From the NCBI RefSeq assembly GCF_037975245.1, contig NC_092577.1, forward strand, positions 31,624,398 through 31,688,397: a stretch of DNA of 64,000 nucleotides, given 5' to 3'. A program made the position numbers and the translations under genes. Positions 1 through 14,000 of the stretch are shown here, in pieces. This DNA is from Apostichopus japonicus (lineage: Eukaryota > Echinodermata > Holothuroidea > Aspidochirotida > Stichopodidae). The stretch's first letter is position 1. Each line of letters begins with the position of its first letter. Below the pieces are notes generated by a model, which was not told where the DNA came from, ran no database searches, and saw nothing but the letters and a program-made list of their open reading frames with translations.

Positions 1-243
1 ATGCACAGTGGCATGTTACATTCATTTCATATTTACTGCAGGCTTTACAAATCATCCCAAATGGCCAAATTGACTTACAAGTTACATAATTAAACACTTT
101 TTACGACTTGAGTGACACAGCACCTTACAATGACAGGTTCACTGCATGCTTATATGATTATATCCCATCATGAATTTATAATTTCCAAAAGTTGGTAATA
201 TTCATTATCTACATTTTCTTCTTGCCCTTTTTTTCCCGGCCAG

Positions 244-3200
244 GTTGAAGCTGCTCTAACAAATGATCCAGAAAATGAAGAATTATTAAAGCTCCAAGGA
301 GATTTACAGGTAAAAATATATCTTTTGGTGTTTTATTTTAAACATTTCAAATGCAAAATATGTAAGTTACATTGCGTTAATATTCAATAATATTGATATC
401 TTTACTATTTAAACCAAAATATTATGACTGTGACAACAAGCAGAAGAATGGTAAATGTCTCTTTCATCTTCTTCTTGATATCAACATGCATGGAACATGT
501 TAGTTACATCTGAAATGTCATGACGACATAAAGCAAAATTATGAATTTGGATCCTTGTAAATATATTGGATTGTCAACACACTACCTTCACTCCATTTCA
601 GTAGCTAAAATGAATAGAAAAAGAAAAGTTTGCACGACTTTCTAGTTTTTAATGAAACCTATTACTATTTGAAGGCATTTTCAGTGTGACATTCACCTCA
701 GCTTTTTGCAGGTCTTTGACGTATTATGATGTTATTATTGTCCCCCCCCCCCCCCCCCCGTGGAGTCTTTTTGCCTTGTTCACATTTCATATAATCCATG
801 TCTCTATTTCTTAGTTTCATATACTTGTGCCATAAGTATGGCAACTACTGTATTGGAAGCAAATGAAGACAAGAACCTGTATTTACCATAAATGAATGAA
901 TAATTTCATTAATTTATTTTCATTAATTAATCAATTGTATCGACAGGAAGTTATCGATTTAACCCAAGACCTCGTCAAAGCAGCCCCTGGGTCTGCCCTG
1001 ACCGAGGAGGAAATCGTCGAGTTGAAAGAAAAGTGGAAAGTAGGCGACAAATGTCAGGCAATTTGGAGCAAAGATGGAGGGTAAGTGAGATGAGACTTCA
1101 AGTTTAAGGGAAATCACATTTTCAGAAAATATAACAAAGTGACAAGCTGGAGGAACAGAACTGTTGCTTTGTAGTTTGATACTTGTTTTGCTAGAGGTTA
1201 AAGTAAAGATTGAACTGTTAGGCTTAACTTTAAAAATCTCTCTCTTATAGCTTTGAGGCTGTTAGTACTGGTTTGGCGTGTAATGGTTTTTTGGTGGGCT
1301 TTTGTGTTTAGAAGAAATTGATATTCAAAAGAGTTTTCTCTGCTCTTTGACAGCCATGCGACATATATTATAAAGACCTACATTGCACACTGACATTTTT
1401 CTTTGAATTAACCCTCAACTGTTAGATTGGGTCTACTGGCTGAAGAATGCAAATGCCGATTTTGTCTAATGGCAGATGGTCAAATCCACTGGCTTTTTAG
1501 CCAGTAATTAAACTGAATTTCAATTCCTGGTCACTTTCTTAAAGTACATCAGGAGGTCATGTGGGATGTATCTGAGCTCTTTAAAATTATATAAACAGTA
1601 GGGTTAAAGGACATTTTCAGACAGAAAACTTTCTGTAAATGTGTGCGATTTTTGTTTTCTGTTTATTTATTCATCTGTACCCATTGGGTCTTTGCACACT
1701 CAGTACTTTGATGGAGTCTGATAAAGAATTATGGCACATTTATTCTACTTAGCCCTCTTCACTCCCGCCTCTTATACTTAACCCCTCTCTTCTTCCTCCC
1801 TGCCTCCTGACTCACCCCATTTCTTCATCATCCAGCTTTCCTCATTCCCTCCTCTCCTCAACCCTCTGTTCTTTTTCACCTCCTCCTTTCCTCCTCCCCA
1901 TCAACTCCCATCCTCACCACCTCCCTTCCTCCCCTCCTCCCCACCACATCCTTACCACTACACCATTTCTCACCACTTGTGAGTCTTGTCCCTTAAAGAA
2001 ATGAGTGTACAGTACTGCACGGTCAAGACTAATAGTGATTCTTTTTTTTCTTCCTATTTCCCTCTCAGCCATTACAATGCAGTGATCGATGAGATTATGG
2101 ATGATGGTAAAGTCACAGTCACATTTGAATATTATGACCAGACAGAAGTAAATCAGGTACATTCCTCTTCTTATATTCTTCTTCTTTCAAATGTCCCTTA
2201 CACCCAAACTGGCTTTTAGCAGTGACTGAATGTATTGTTAAGTCATTCTTTATGATCTAGTGGTCACTGTTTTTTCCCTGTCACACTGTGACACATCACA
2301 TTGTGGATCAGTAAGACGCTTCCTTCGTGAGTTATTCTACAGCAGTCGGCTTTTATTATATAGAAACTACTGTATGCAAAGGGGAAGAAATATTTTGTCA
2401 CTTGCATCGTAGATAACCGTCATGGATTTTTCTAAATTTTCCAGAATTATACAACAGTAAAGTTATAGTTGATTCTCTATGTGTTTAGAAGGACACCAAG
2501 TCAACCTCTAAGTCATGATCCTGTTGCACCACCTGCGTTTCCACAAAATATGATTGAGAGTGCTTCGTCTGATTTTGTCTTCCTATCGTAGATCAGTAAA
2601 TTAAAACCGTACGTGGATAGAAAGGAATCTGCATCATCAGAAGCCGGAGGAAAAAGGGGCCTGTCAAAGTAAGTAACATTATAAATAAAAGTAGGGGAGG
2701 GAGAGGGGAGGTGGAGTAGGGAGGGGGGAGAGGCGAGTTGTAAAAGTTATCTTTATGCAAATAGTTGAGTTTTTTGGTCAGTTTGACCAAACTCTGCAAT
2801 ATTTGCACATAATCTGACTATTAGCAGATCATGTGGCTGCTCCAAATAATGTGCAAATATAGCTAATTTCATCGATTGCTCAGCAAGATTTTAAATTGAA
2901 TTTATCGTTATGTACTTTAGGTGTTTCATCTTTCAATCTTGAAAACTGTGGCCTAATTTCAGCAATCCTTGTAAAAGATTGGTTGACTGAAATTATGGTA
3001 AGATATTATGTAGAGGCCTTTTCTTCTCATCAGATTACCAGTGTTAAAAAAAAAGAGAGAATTTAGGGCAAAATGCAACTTTAGAACATGGAGAGGAATT
3101 TCACTCTAGATTCGACTTTTGGAAGCAGCGAAATATCTACTCGCTAGTTTTGGCAGCAGTCCCATTTGTTCAAAGTAACAGAGGTCCATGATTTGTTGTC

Positions 3201-4747
3201 GTAGTTTTAAGTTGGTAGTGTAGTCCGGTATCATTCATAACCATGCCCAAAAGTCGGACCACGAAATGACGTACAAAAGGCCAACAGTATCTTGATTGAT
3301 TCCAAATGGAACTCTATCATGAATTCAGTTTCACATATTATCATCTTACATTTGACAAGGTATGTCGCCAAAATGTGCTACAAAAGTAAACGATTGTCAA
3401 ATGTAACACTCCTAAATGTCTGGAAATAATCTGGAGTTCGGTCATTTTTTTTTTTTTTTTTTTTTTGAAGCACTCTTAAATTTGGAGTTGATATACTGAC
3501 CTATTTCTTTTTATTTTATTTTTTAAATTTTTTTTATTTTATTTTATTTTATTCTATTTTATTCTATTCTTTTCTATTCGATTTCTATTCGATTTTCTAT
3601 TTTATCGTATAAAGGAAACAACAGCTAGAAAAAGAAAGAGAGTACAAGAAGAGGAGACAACAGAAGAAAGCGGACAGACAAAAAAACTTGGAGGAACTCC
3701 ACGAAAAGGATAAAAAGAAATGGCAGAATTTCAATACAAAGGTGGGTTAAATAAAGTTCATTTTAATGTCGGGTTTTGGAGCATTTTTTAAAGGTAGGGT
3801 TGATTTTGTGCCAAGATGGGTTATGATCATTCCATGGTTTGGTGGGTTTGGTCAATTTTCAAGGTGACTGTTGATAATTTCAAGTGGGATTAAGGTCATT
3901 CAAGGTAGGGGGGGCAGGGGGGGTGGAACCATTCCATTTCAGATTTGGTTGAGTCATTTGCAAATGGGTTAAGTTCATTCCAAGGTGGGGGGCTTGAATC
4001 ATTTTGTGGTGTGGTTTGCAGTCACTTCAATGTGGACTTCAATAAAATCACTGCAGGGTGGCTTAAAATATGTCACTGATTTACACCCTTTGGTATAATG
4101 GTCATTTAGCGAATTGCTTCAGAGTTGGTGAAAGGTAGCAACTTTAATGGAAGTATATTGTCAGTCACAAGGTATGGAGGGAAATAGTACTCTAAACCTA
4201 TTGTTATTAGTCAGTTCTTTGTTTAATAAGACAACTTTTTGGAAATTCAAGTTCTTCATGTCCATTTGTTTGTATCAGCGTTGTGCACTTTGTCGTTAAC
4301 TTCTGGCAGAGGAATTTTAACCAACCTATGCAGCTTTAGTTTAAAAATTAAAAACTGCACATTGAGCAAGCTCAGCCACCTTCCTAACTATTAATATTCA
4401 CAAATTAAGAAATTCAGATATTTCTTTGGTGACTTCATAAAGTGAAATTTGACAAGCCACTCAAACAGACTGCCTTGTAAATAAGGTAATTTAATTTAGC
4501 ATGGATGTAAGAAAATTAATATGTACCAATACTCTACTCAAGTGCAGCACGCTCTTATAAACAAGTTTGGATTCATGCAATTTCGTCTCCCCCTCAGAAT
4601 GTGAAGAACAAGAAAGGTTTCGTCCGGAAGAGTATCTTCTCCTCGCCGGAGACCGTGGACGGTAAGGTCGGTGTGGGCACCTGCGGAACCAGTGGACAAC
4701 CCATGACCAAATTCAAGATGCCCAAGCACGTCGTCAACAGGAAATAG
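244..4747 (+). CDS. SMNDC1: SMNDC1 / SPF30 splicing factor (partial, first coding exon missing)
   Basis: Survival-motor-neuron-related splicing factor 30, a nuclear Tudor-domain protein needed for spliceosome assembly. Six exons join in frame: 244-309, 947-1080, 2069-2156, 2592-2668, 3615-3741 and 4598-4747 (TAG). All have AG acceptors and GT donors (GTAAAA, GTAAGT, GTACAT, GTAAGT, GTGGGT). They give 213 residues against about 238 in the human protein; from memory of the human protein only the first ~18 residues should be missing, on an exon left of base 1. The N-terminal part matches the family stretch VEAAL...LLKLQGDLQ. The Tudor domain (WKVGDKCQAIWS through the YYDQTEV strand to ISKLKP) spans exons 2-4. 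A Lys/Arg/Glu-rich coiled segment follows, and the conserved C-terminus reads KNKKGFVRKSIFSSPE then GKVGVGTCG. The pyrimidine-rich tract at 1740-1975 lies in intron 2. Identity is secure; only the N-terminus is unseen. Confidence 0.95.
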
Positions 4748-6665
4748 CCAAAGAGACATCTCGGGTGGAATTCATTGGGATGGGGGGTGAGATCATTCAA
4801 AGTCCTCTCTCCTCTGAATGTCGGTGTTTTTTGCCGCTGGGGTACCTACTTGAAACAGTGGGGAGCGACCAGAAGATGGAGGTGACCACCATAGTCCGTC
4901 GGTCATTTTCACAGGAAGTTTTAACTAGTGAAAATATAATTCCGACCGATTCTCGCAGCGCTCAAGAGTGGACCGATGCGACGACTCTCTTCACTTACCT
5001 ATCTCCACAAAACCGATGCACTCTTTCCACTACTAGGCTGTTCCGAGTTAACCATTACAAGTCTTTGTAATTCCTTTGGTGGCATAATTTATTACACGTC
5101 TCAGTGACTGCGCTGGGGCTTTCAAACAAACGGTTCATCCGGCACATTGGATGTAAATGGCCGCACCTCTCTCTACAAAGAGGAAAATAGACCTGGTGGT
5201 GCTTTCAGTGCCTGTTCCCAAGCAGGTATGCCTTGTGGCCGGTCTGCCCCGGCCATGCACGAACAAACACAAAAACTTGTTTTGGTGTTACACGTACGAT
5301 GTTACAACGTTTATCCTAAAGCTTCACTCGTGCGTTAGGACGTACCCATAATGATTCTGAATAATCCTTGTACTATTTTCACATATTTTGATATTCCTCC
5401 ATCAAACTGATTGATATGCACGGTTAAAAATAATTTTCTTTGTTCCGATTTAAGTGAGCTATCGACCTGTTACGTCAACGCAGAAATACGTCGTGTGCCA
5501 CTAAGATTTTGTGAAAATGTTGTTTCGTAAACCTTTGAATAGTATGCTTACTGCATTCCTGTTGTGTTTATGTTGAATTTGAAAGTAACAGGTGATGTTT
5601 TCAGTTACCTTGAGTTTTACTTTAACAATGCAGTATGGTATAAAAGACATCGTGCCACGAGATAAGGGGATAAGTGAAGTGGTCAAATTTTGGGAAGCAA
5701 ATTTTTTTTTATATTTGATTTTTTAGGCTCTGAAATTGTGTCTCTTATAAAATGCTATGGTACCTGTATGAGAAACTGCTATTCATCTTTGCACTTGTCT
5801 GGTACAGCAATGCGACCACTTCTTACACCTATTTGAGTGACACTGGATAAAATAATCCAGGCTGCCAGGTACTATCACTGGATGGTGTCACACACCAGAT
5901 CGTAACCATCAGATTGTACCATTAGGTGGCACCATCGGACGGTACAGCCAAATGATGGCAAATTCAATGCAACATGCCGCTGTGATCTATTCTTTGTGAC
6001 TAACAAGGGACAATTTAAGTATGTTGCCTAATCATTATTGATAATAACAATATTCTCCCCCCCCCCCTCTATTCTTCTATGTATGCAAATTAAGGTACAT
6101 GAGCTGAGCAAGTGTTGGTAATTTTCCTGTGAAGAAAAAAAATTGAGTTTTCCAAGTGATAGGAATGTTTTGATATCATCGGGGTGTAAAGTAGTTTTAT
6201 ATCTCAATATTGGTTTAGCATATTTTTCCCAATCAATACCTCGGAAGCAAAAAGTTCCATATCAATGGGACACCTACATCATCATAACACTACGGCAATT
6301 TGACTGAAAGAGTCGTCGGCAACAGGTGATTTGTTGAGGGCAGTACATCAAACTTTGAGGGCACAGAAGATGGCAGGTTCGAACACTCTCATATACATAT
6401 GATAGTTTGTTATCCGACAAGACATCATTTGGTCTGAGGGCTACGAATGAACTGTAAAGTCAGCGCTGAATGCTAAATGGCTTATCCGTGTACTACATAA
6501 TGGTGTCCTCACAAGCAGTACACAATTTGGTTTTCTTAAGAGGACTTTAGTAAGGATCATTTGTTTTTATATTTTTTGTTTACATTTTTGTTTATTTCTG
6601 GAGAGTCTGTAAATAGAAACATTGGAAAGTTAAAAATAAATGCTCTCGTCTGCTTCCTCTTTATA
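4748..6665 (+). other. Probable SMNDC1 3' UTR
   Basis: Sequence downstream of the SMNDC1 stop. The first clear AATAAA polyadenylation signal lies at 6635-6640, followed by a T/GT-rich stretch. Short open frames here (for example 4765-5070) have no recognisable protein content. The UTR limit is inferred from the signal only. Confidence 0.45.
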
Positions 6666-7510
6666 ACCAACAACAGAGATACGAGGTCTATTTTCTGATG
6701 TCCCTTCCTCAACATACTAAGTTTAAAGTTCAATTCAATCTTACTTCTTGAGATATAGTATTTACATGGTTTTCAGCTTTTGACCTCTGGTGACCTCACA
6801 TGACACTTGAACTCCATGAAAAACAATAGGGATCATCTACTCACCAAGGGCTACCCACACACCAAGTTTGAAGGCCATCCAATATTAACTTCTTGAGTTA
6901 TCGTGTTTACGAGCCAAAGCGTCACATATATACACACACACACACACGCCATCATGAATGCATAGGTTACGATTATCATTGAAACCAGAAATGGTGGTGG
7001 GGAAAAGGAAAAATGGGGTGGGGGAAGGGGAGGAATAAGAGGGAGGGGGAGGGAGGAAAAAATAGGGGAAGATTGCCAAATTAAAAGGAAACGAGGGAAA
7101 AACATTCAATCAGTAATTATTGACTAATTAATATTCATTCGGGTGATATAACACAGGTGGTCTTCTTAGATTGGTTGCAATCGAATAACACCCCAGTTGG
7201 CATGGCGACATCATGGAGCGACAATTAAACTCAAAGATGCTGCTATACATCTCAATGACCGCGTATGAAGTTTATCCACCACATTCTTGTTCAATTACAG
7301 TGTTTACAAGCCAAGATGTCACAGACACAAACACCATAACCAAGATTCTTTTTGCCTTCGACAATGAACCAAAAGGACAAATCAATATTTCGGTGAGAAA
7401 ACCTCATCTCAATATCTAGGTCATTCTAGGTATGGTTGTTTCAATCTGAATTTATCTTTGCCACGAGAACCCATCGATACTTTATAAAATGGATTACAGT
7501 AGGTGATCTG
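6666..7510. other. Intergenic, no gene seen
   Basis: Holds a short (CA)n run near 6932-6948 and a purine-rich tract (about 6985-7080) that produces antisense Pro-rich open frames. No coding, RNA or mobile signal recognised. Confidence 0.4.
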
Positions 7511-7880
7511 CATGGGCGGCGGTCCGTACTTCCGAGGGGGTGGGGGGGGGATATGATCTTGTTGACTATCAGAGCCGTATATAGAGATACTCTATATACG
7601 GCTCTGGTTGACTATCTAAGCGTAGCGCCACCATGAGTTGGCGCGAAGCGTAAAAGAAAATTTTGGGATTTACAAACCCTCTAGATGGCCGGAAACGGCA
7701 CTTCCCGAGGTTTCCAAGCGGCATATACCCAACTTTAAAATAGGGATATCATGTCCGAAATATCTCATAATCAGGATCCAAAATACTTTTTTTTTTAATT
7801 TCGGGTGTTATTTTGGGAAAATTGCCCCTGTCAATCTTGTTTCAGGCGCTACGTTAGAGCTCTTTTATATTATTCGATGA
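7511..7880. repeat. Dispersed repeat with GCGCCA...TGGCGC module
   Basis: Begins CATGGGCGGCGGTCCG and runs through a G-run into a module at about 7617-7720 (GCGCCACC, then TTGGCGCG, then AAAATTTTGGG and CGGAAACGGCACTTCCCGAG). The same module recurs near 10203, 29305 and 32318, each time inside or next to a hAT-like element. The right end is not resolved here. Confidence 0.5.
7561..7616. mobile_element. 36-bp palindromic micro-insertion with 10-bp target duplication
   Basis: A hairpin with 16-bp perfect arms (7571-7586 and 7590-7605, 3-nt loop) is flanked by the direct repeat GTTGACTATC at 7561-7570 and 7607-7616. Related repeats in the window carry the host sequence near ACTATCTAAGCG only once, so the hairpin looks inserted. 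A target duplication of 9-10 bp is typical of Mutator-like elements; assignment to that group is inference. Confidence 0.5.
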
Positions 7881-8398
7881 AGAAAATGGCCTCATGCAGG
7901 TTATTATAGGCCTATACACATGCAATACACAATTACACATAGTTACATTCCTAGGTACCGATTGCTAGGGCATCCAGGTGAAACGTGTGTTAAGCATTAC
8001 CCTGGTAACATGAGATTCTCAGCTGTTCGAGGGAACATGTACGTGTTTAGGCCTACTATAATGGCCTATATGAATACTATGAGGGTGCATATATGTACTA
8101 TATCAATACCGTGGGCGCAATAATACATTTTGTTGTTATAGGGCCAATGAAGCCTACAGTCAACTATTCTTGCTTTATAAAGACGGTTTATTTGAAAAGA
8201 TCGCACTGCGTTTATGGTAGGCGAGAAATGAAACTAAAAAAGAGCCGTACATTAACGATGATGCATAAATGTAGGCATGAAAATATTCTTATCCCTGGCA
8301 TTTATTTTGGAATTGGGTGTTGTGTGTGGGCGTGCAGGGGGGCCAAAAAAAAAACCTGATTTATGATTTATGAAAAAAATAGAAATCATATAGACAAA

Positions 8399-8761
8399 CA
8401 GTGGCGTAGGAAGGTACTTTTGAGTGGGGGGCTGAAGACTGATGGCCGGCCTGGGGGAGGGGTCTAAGGGGAGGGGTTCCCCCTCCCCTTTGGAATTTTT
8501 TGCATTTCCAGGTAGCCCCAGATGCAATTTGGTGCAATATAGCACACTTCAACACCCACTCCATTTTGTAAACTTAATTTTGTATTTTCACCAGGCCTTA
8601 GATGCAATTTGGTGCTCCAAATGAGATTTTTTTTCTCATTTGGAAATGAAAAAGGGGTTTTCTGACTTGCGAAGCGGGGGGGCGGAATGATACTTCCGCC
8701 CCTCCACATTTTTCACTGGGGGGCTGGCGCCCCCCCAGCCCCCCCGGTTCCTACGCCCTTG
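8399..8761. mobile_element. Non-autonomous hAT-type element, copy 1
   Basis: 363 bp. Inverted termini are CAGTGGCGTAGGAA (left) and the complement of CAAGGGCGTAGGAACC (right). Flanks are TAGACAAA (8391-8398) and TAGACAGA (8762-8769), an 8-bp target duplication with one change. No transposase. About 95% alike to 27165-27549. Contains the internal hairpin GGGGAGGGGT...CCCCTCCCC. Confidence 0.85.
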
Positions 8762-10134
8762 TAGACAGAAAGCCTTTCCCGGTCAGATAATTACACGAAA
8801 CTGGTGTAAAACAAAGACAAGGGTGTCTTCTACTCCACGTCTAATTTTAATGTCGATGGGTGTTTCAGAGAGGACAAGAGAGTGGGCTGAAAAGAGGGGG
8901 TTTTCCAAATAACTTATAAAGAACACGTATTTCTATCGGGTCCTTTGGGACCACGTATCTCCCGAACGGAAGCAGATATGGACCTGGGAATTGCAGATTT
9001 GGGCTCCTGAGCATCGATTACTCCCTGTTACGTCATTTGGGCGAAATCGATTTTTGGTCGATTTTGGGTCAGTTTTGGAAACCTGCAAATCAGGTTTTTG
9101 GCCCCCCACGCCCCCACACAACACCCGATTCCAAAATAAACTTCAGATTCGTAATCAGCGTGTCGCGAACTACCAGAAAAGATACACATTTATCGCATTT
9201 GCGACAACAAGTTTTTTCATCTCAAGAAAAAGTAAGACCGAAAAACTTTTACGACGAACAAAGGTTTAAAATCTTTTGTTGTCCCTAAAAGTTTTTCGCT
9301 TTTCTATTGTTCCTCTGAAAAGTTGCAAACTGAGCGAAATAAAAGGGCGCTCGACGCATCTTGCCAGTGATACGTGATTTCAAAGCAGTCAAATCAAACC
9401 TTTGTTTGTCATCTTGAGTTTTATCTTGACATTTATGAATAAATGGGTCAAATTTTGGCAAAAATTTTGGCAAAAACTGCTTACGGATTTTTTAGGCGAA
9501 AAACTTTTTGTCACAAAGGCGATAAATGTGTATCTTTTCTGGTAGTTTGCGACACGCTGATTACGAATCTGAAGTTTAGTTTGGTGGGGGGGGGGGGGGT
9601 ATGGTGTATTATATCCCCTCCACCCATTTTCATGGGGGATATATCCCCCTTCCCCCCAGGATCGCCGCCCAAGGTGATCTGTGTTTTATCATCACGCCAC
9701 AAATTCTACAAAAGCATTTTCAACCTTCTTTTATAAGTGTAACCGCACTTTTATAGTGATATGCTATACTCTCAACACTAGACTTCCTGGAAATTTATTT
9801 TATGCGATTCATACTGACCCATACGCAACAAAGCCATGATAATAGTATTCCAATGACATATACAGTATATAGACACAATCACTACCAATCAATGATGATT
9901 TTTTGTCAATAAAAATTGAAATCTGTCGATCCACACTTTGCCAGATACAAATTTCTGATGAATGTCATACTCTCCTGTGGATATTTCATCTGCACATTAT
10001 AAAGTATAACAAACCAAACTTTTTTTTATTTCTCCTTATTCCATTGCCAGAATAACATTCTCACTCAGTGTTTTAGCAGATAAATTCATCATAAAAAGCA
10101 TCAAATTTTAAAAATCCATATCTTGGCCCATAAA
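8762..10134. repeat. Intergenic with an imperfect inverted repeat
   Basis: Arms of about 75-80 bp at 9142-9215 and 9503-9582 are inverted copies (both contain CAGATTCGTAATCAGCGTGT and the complement of its partner), separated by about 290 bp. They produce the open frames at 8991-9288 and 9443-9736, which I do not regard as genes. The right arm is followed by a long G-run. Confidence 0.55.
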
Positions 10135-10623
10135 CAATGGCGGAGCTAGTGGTGTTGGTCGGGGGGGGGGGGGAGAGAATGGTCTGTAGGGGCGCTTTCA
10201 ACACTATCTACGCGGTGCGCCACCACAGGTTGGCGTGGAGCGTACAAAAAAATTTTGAGTAAAGATGCTCCCTAGATCGCCGGACTAAATTACCCTTTTC
10301 GGGCCTTGCTTATTTGCAGGTAAACAAAGAAAAAATGGGTGTCATCATCTAAAAATAGATCAAAAACGCTGTACAGTTCTTGGAAATAGTTTCGTACAAC
10401 GGAAGTGCCGATAAATTAAAGACCGCTGTTAGATCATTTTGTCAGACTTACACCAACAAAATGTGACAAATGTCAATAGGTATTTGAGAGCGCAATAAAA
10501 AAGTCAATAATCACGAATAAGTAAAAAGTTGTAAACAGCTGAAAAGGGCGCCAGCAGTCCATTTGAGTCCGTCAGGGGGGAGCATCCGCCCCTCCCCCTG
10601 ACTGTTTGGACGCTCCGCAACTG
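10135..10623. mobile_element. Non-autonomous hAT-like element
   Basis: 489 bp with termini CAATGGCGGAGC and complement of CAGTTGCGGAGCG. Flanks CCCATAAA (10127-10134) and CCCGTATA (10624-10631) agree at 6 of 8 positions, consistent with an aged 8-bp duplication. Carries a G-run and the GCGCCA...TGGCG module at about 10207. Confidence 0.6.
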
Positions 10624-11005
10624 CCCGTATACATAATATTAAGATGTGTATTTTCACCTACTTAGTAACAAGGACATCACGCCCTCCTTATTAATGTGTC
10701 GACATTTTCATCATTTTTTCCATCAATGTTATACAGTACACGACCTTAATTTTCAATAATTCGCATGGGTAGACCATAAAAAGAGACAGAGACATATTTG
10801 AGCTTTTATATTGTTCATGTTGCCAAACCAGATATTGTATATAACATAAAGTAAGAGAACACAATACCTTCAGTTCCCAGGTTTTCATAAATTTGATAAT
10901 ACAACTTTGAAAATAGAAATGAATTAATAACTAAAAAAAATAATACGCCTCAATGATTTACACAATAATTTGTACATTCCAAAAATTCGCTTTTTACACA
11001 TTTAA

Positions 11006-11037
<32 letters not shown>

Positions 11038-14000
11038 TACGAAGAACAAAAATGTCGTTGAAAATGATATTTAGTTAAAACGAGATTAAAAATCAACTAC
11101 TGGCAAGTAGAGTATGCAAAAGATTTAAATCCCTCGAGTATACATATCTCGGATAGAATAACGATAACAATTTTTGAGAGAATATTAAAATATAAAAACT
11201 TCCAAAAGGCAACTTGGAAATGAACCTAAGAAGAGAATTCATGTCATATTTTCTAACTTTAGATAGGGCTACCTACCATATATCATGATTGGGTAGATTG
11301 TCATGCTTTTCCAACAAAGCTAAATTGTCCTGATTTTCTACAAGCCTTTGTGACGTAAGAAAAGATATCACTGTTTTAACGAAAGGTAATCAAAAATAAG
11401 TGGCCCGAATATGTAGTATGCATCATAATACGTAACCGATTCAGAAGCATGATATAATCATTTTCAACACAAAATTAATTATCGATAGGTCAGTTATTAG
11501 TCCCACAAGCTTGGCAGGAAAACTTTGTAAACCATTTCAAAATTTTCTCACAGGAGGGCAGGGGGAAGGGGGGGGAAGGGGGGAGGGAGGGAGGGACACA
11601 AGTGTCTCACTTTTCAATCAAAGAAATGTAGTAACCCTACTTGTAGTATTATGTAAGACTGAAATGTTGAGAGTATTGATGTGATAAGTTTGCACAATAA
11701 CCATTGTAGATTAATTATTCAGCATATAACTACAGAGAGAGTTCCATGCCAACAAACAGTAATTAATTAATTAATTAATACAATTAATTAATAGAAACAT
11801 GCAAAGAAGAATCTTTCAACTTCTGCTTCTAAAATGTCTTAAAGTTTTCCATATCGGTTTCCGAATATTAGAAACCTAAATTCGCTATAAAATTTTTCAT
11901 CGAAAGTACATTACAAAAGCTTTGTGCCCATCTAAACCAAGGATTTCCAATTAATTTTCTACGAGGGTGGGGGAGGGGGGGGGGGGAGCAGAAAGAAACA
12001 TCTGTTAAAGCAAAGCAAAGATAGCCACAAAATAAAATCTACCTCCATACCATGATTGATCAATTCACAGGGTAGGCTAGTCCATACAAGATTGATCAAT
12101 TCACAGGGTAGGCTAGAAGGATGCTCAAGGCCAAAAGGCCTTGAAGGGCCACATACCTAACTAGCAATTTCTTCCATAGACAGGGCTGAAATCTTTTTTG
12201 TGGGCTCAATCTGGCGCACAGCCCACCAGTAGGGAACCCCTCACCTTAATTTGACCAAGATACTGTGGAGTGTTAATGCAGACAACCAAATGCTTTTGTG
12301 GGATAGCTATCTTCAATAGAATTACTTAACTACTTCACTACTTAATTGAAATTTGAGGATGTGTGATCATCATTTCACTATCTAACATTGTATACGAATC
12401 ATCTTTAAGTACTAATGAACGAATGCAAATTTTTATTTTCATCATCAACATCATTATCATCACTTTCAAACATTTTTTGAGTATGAATTTAATTTTGATA
12501 TTGTGAATCTTTTTATATATTCCAGAGTTAACTATTTATCTGAAAATGCTCAAAAGTTCTTATATCCATTGACCAGTAAACACCCAGTCACATCGAGAGA
12601 CCATGCCGATTTTGCAAACGGCCAACAAATTTGATGTAGGGACCAAACAAAAAACAAAAAAAATCTTTTGAGCTTTGTTAAACTGGAGAACTTTTCCCTG
12701 CCTGATATCATATTACAGATCTCTCCGCAGAAATGAAACCTTTTGAGAGATAAAATCAGAGAATTTTGGCACCATAAAGAAAAATATATTATATACTAAA
12801 GTACAGTACCCTGTTGGCTGTCCATGGTAGTCTGTCTGCGAAATAAGAATAACCAATTGTTCTACACACAACAAACTTAACTTGCAAACTGATTCCATTC
12901 TGAGAATGGAACTAAAGATTTCAATAACAAAAAATTATCACAATTTTAATTTTTTGGGCCAAATTTCTATTCCTATGATTGTCGTTTTATTTGGCAATTT
13001 GATAATATAAAATAAATGATTTTCTACTAGACCTTTAAGCACCGAAAAATTTAATTTAAATGAGTTCATTTCATTTTTACATTTACAACCAAATATTGCT
13101 AAAAAAAAAAGGACTAGAGCACTTGCGATACTTCTGATTTGAGCAACGCAAGGCAAAGATTTTCCCCGATAGCATCTCAAGCTTTGCCAACGTGTCAATC
13201 ATGAAGGTTGTCTGGAAATTAATAAAAAGGGTCTTGCATGGATGCTCCAAGTCTCAAACAATCCAAACTAAGCTTTAGGATGGAGGTGAAACAAAGGACA
13301 AAGATCAGTCCAAACAATCGGTTACCAAGGGCAACGTTAACGAAGGAGCCACTGACCAACAAGGACAGAGACTGAGAGACATACATTACTACCGGCTCAA
13401 TGATCAAAACGGCTGCACGAAGGCTTTGAAAGAAGCGCCTGGCATGAGACTAGCACCTGTGATGACTAACAGGAAATAGCCACCTTCTTTACTCCCACCT
13501 CCTATAACGGAGGTCACTTTTTTGTCTCATGTGTTAAAAATTCCCTCTCAAGTAGGCATGATTAAAAACGTAACTAAAGTTTTATCAAGATTTGGGTGAT
13601 TTTTTTGTTGTTCCCTATGTATTTTCAGTTTCATTTCCTCCTCATGTTCATAGCAGTATTAACTACAGCATAATATAGCGGTAGCATATTATTGCAAAAA
13701 TTCTGAATTCAAGATTATATTGCAATTATCTGTAATTTCTATTTATAGATTGTCTCTGTTTTAAAGTTCCAATCAAGTTGGCATTGTTAAAAATAACTAA
13801 TTAATAGCCAGCACAAAGTTTTATAAACAATGAGGTGATGGTTTTTCTGTCTTTTGAAGTTTCAGTTTCTACTCCTTATGTTCATCACAGTATTAACTAC
13901 AGTATATATTCAGCAGATATTATCCCAAAATTTTGAATTTTAAGATAATATTGGATTATTGCAACTATGAAGAGATGTCAATTTCTATTTATAAATTTCA

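Noticed and set aside
8252-8709. Pro/Gly-rich frames around 8.4 kb and their twins near 27.4 kb
   Set aside because: They are translations of the same non-autonomous hAT element and its G/C runs.
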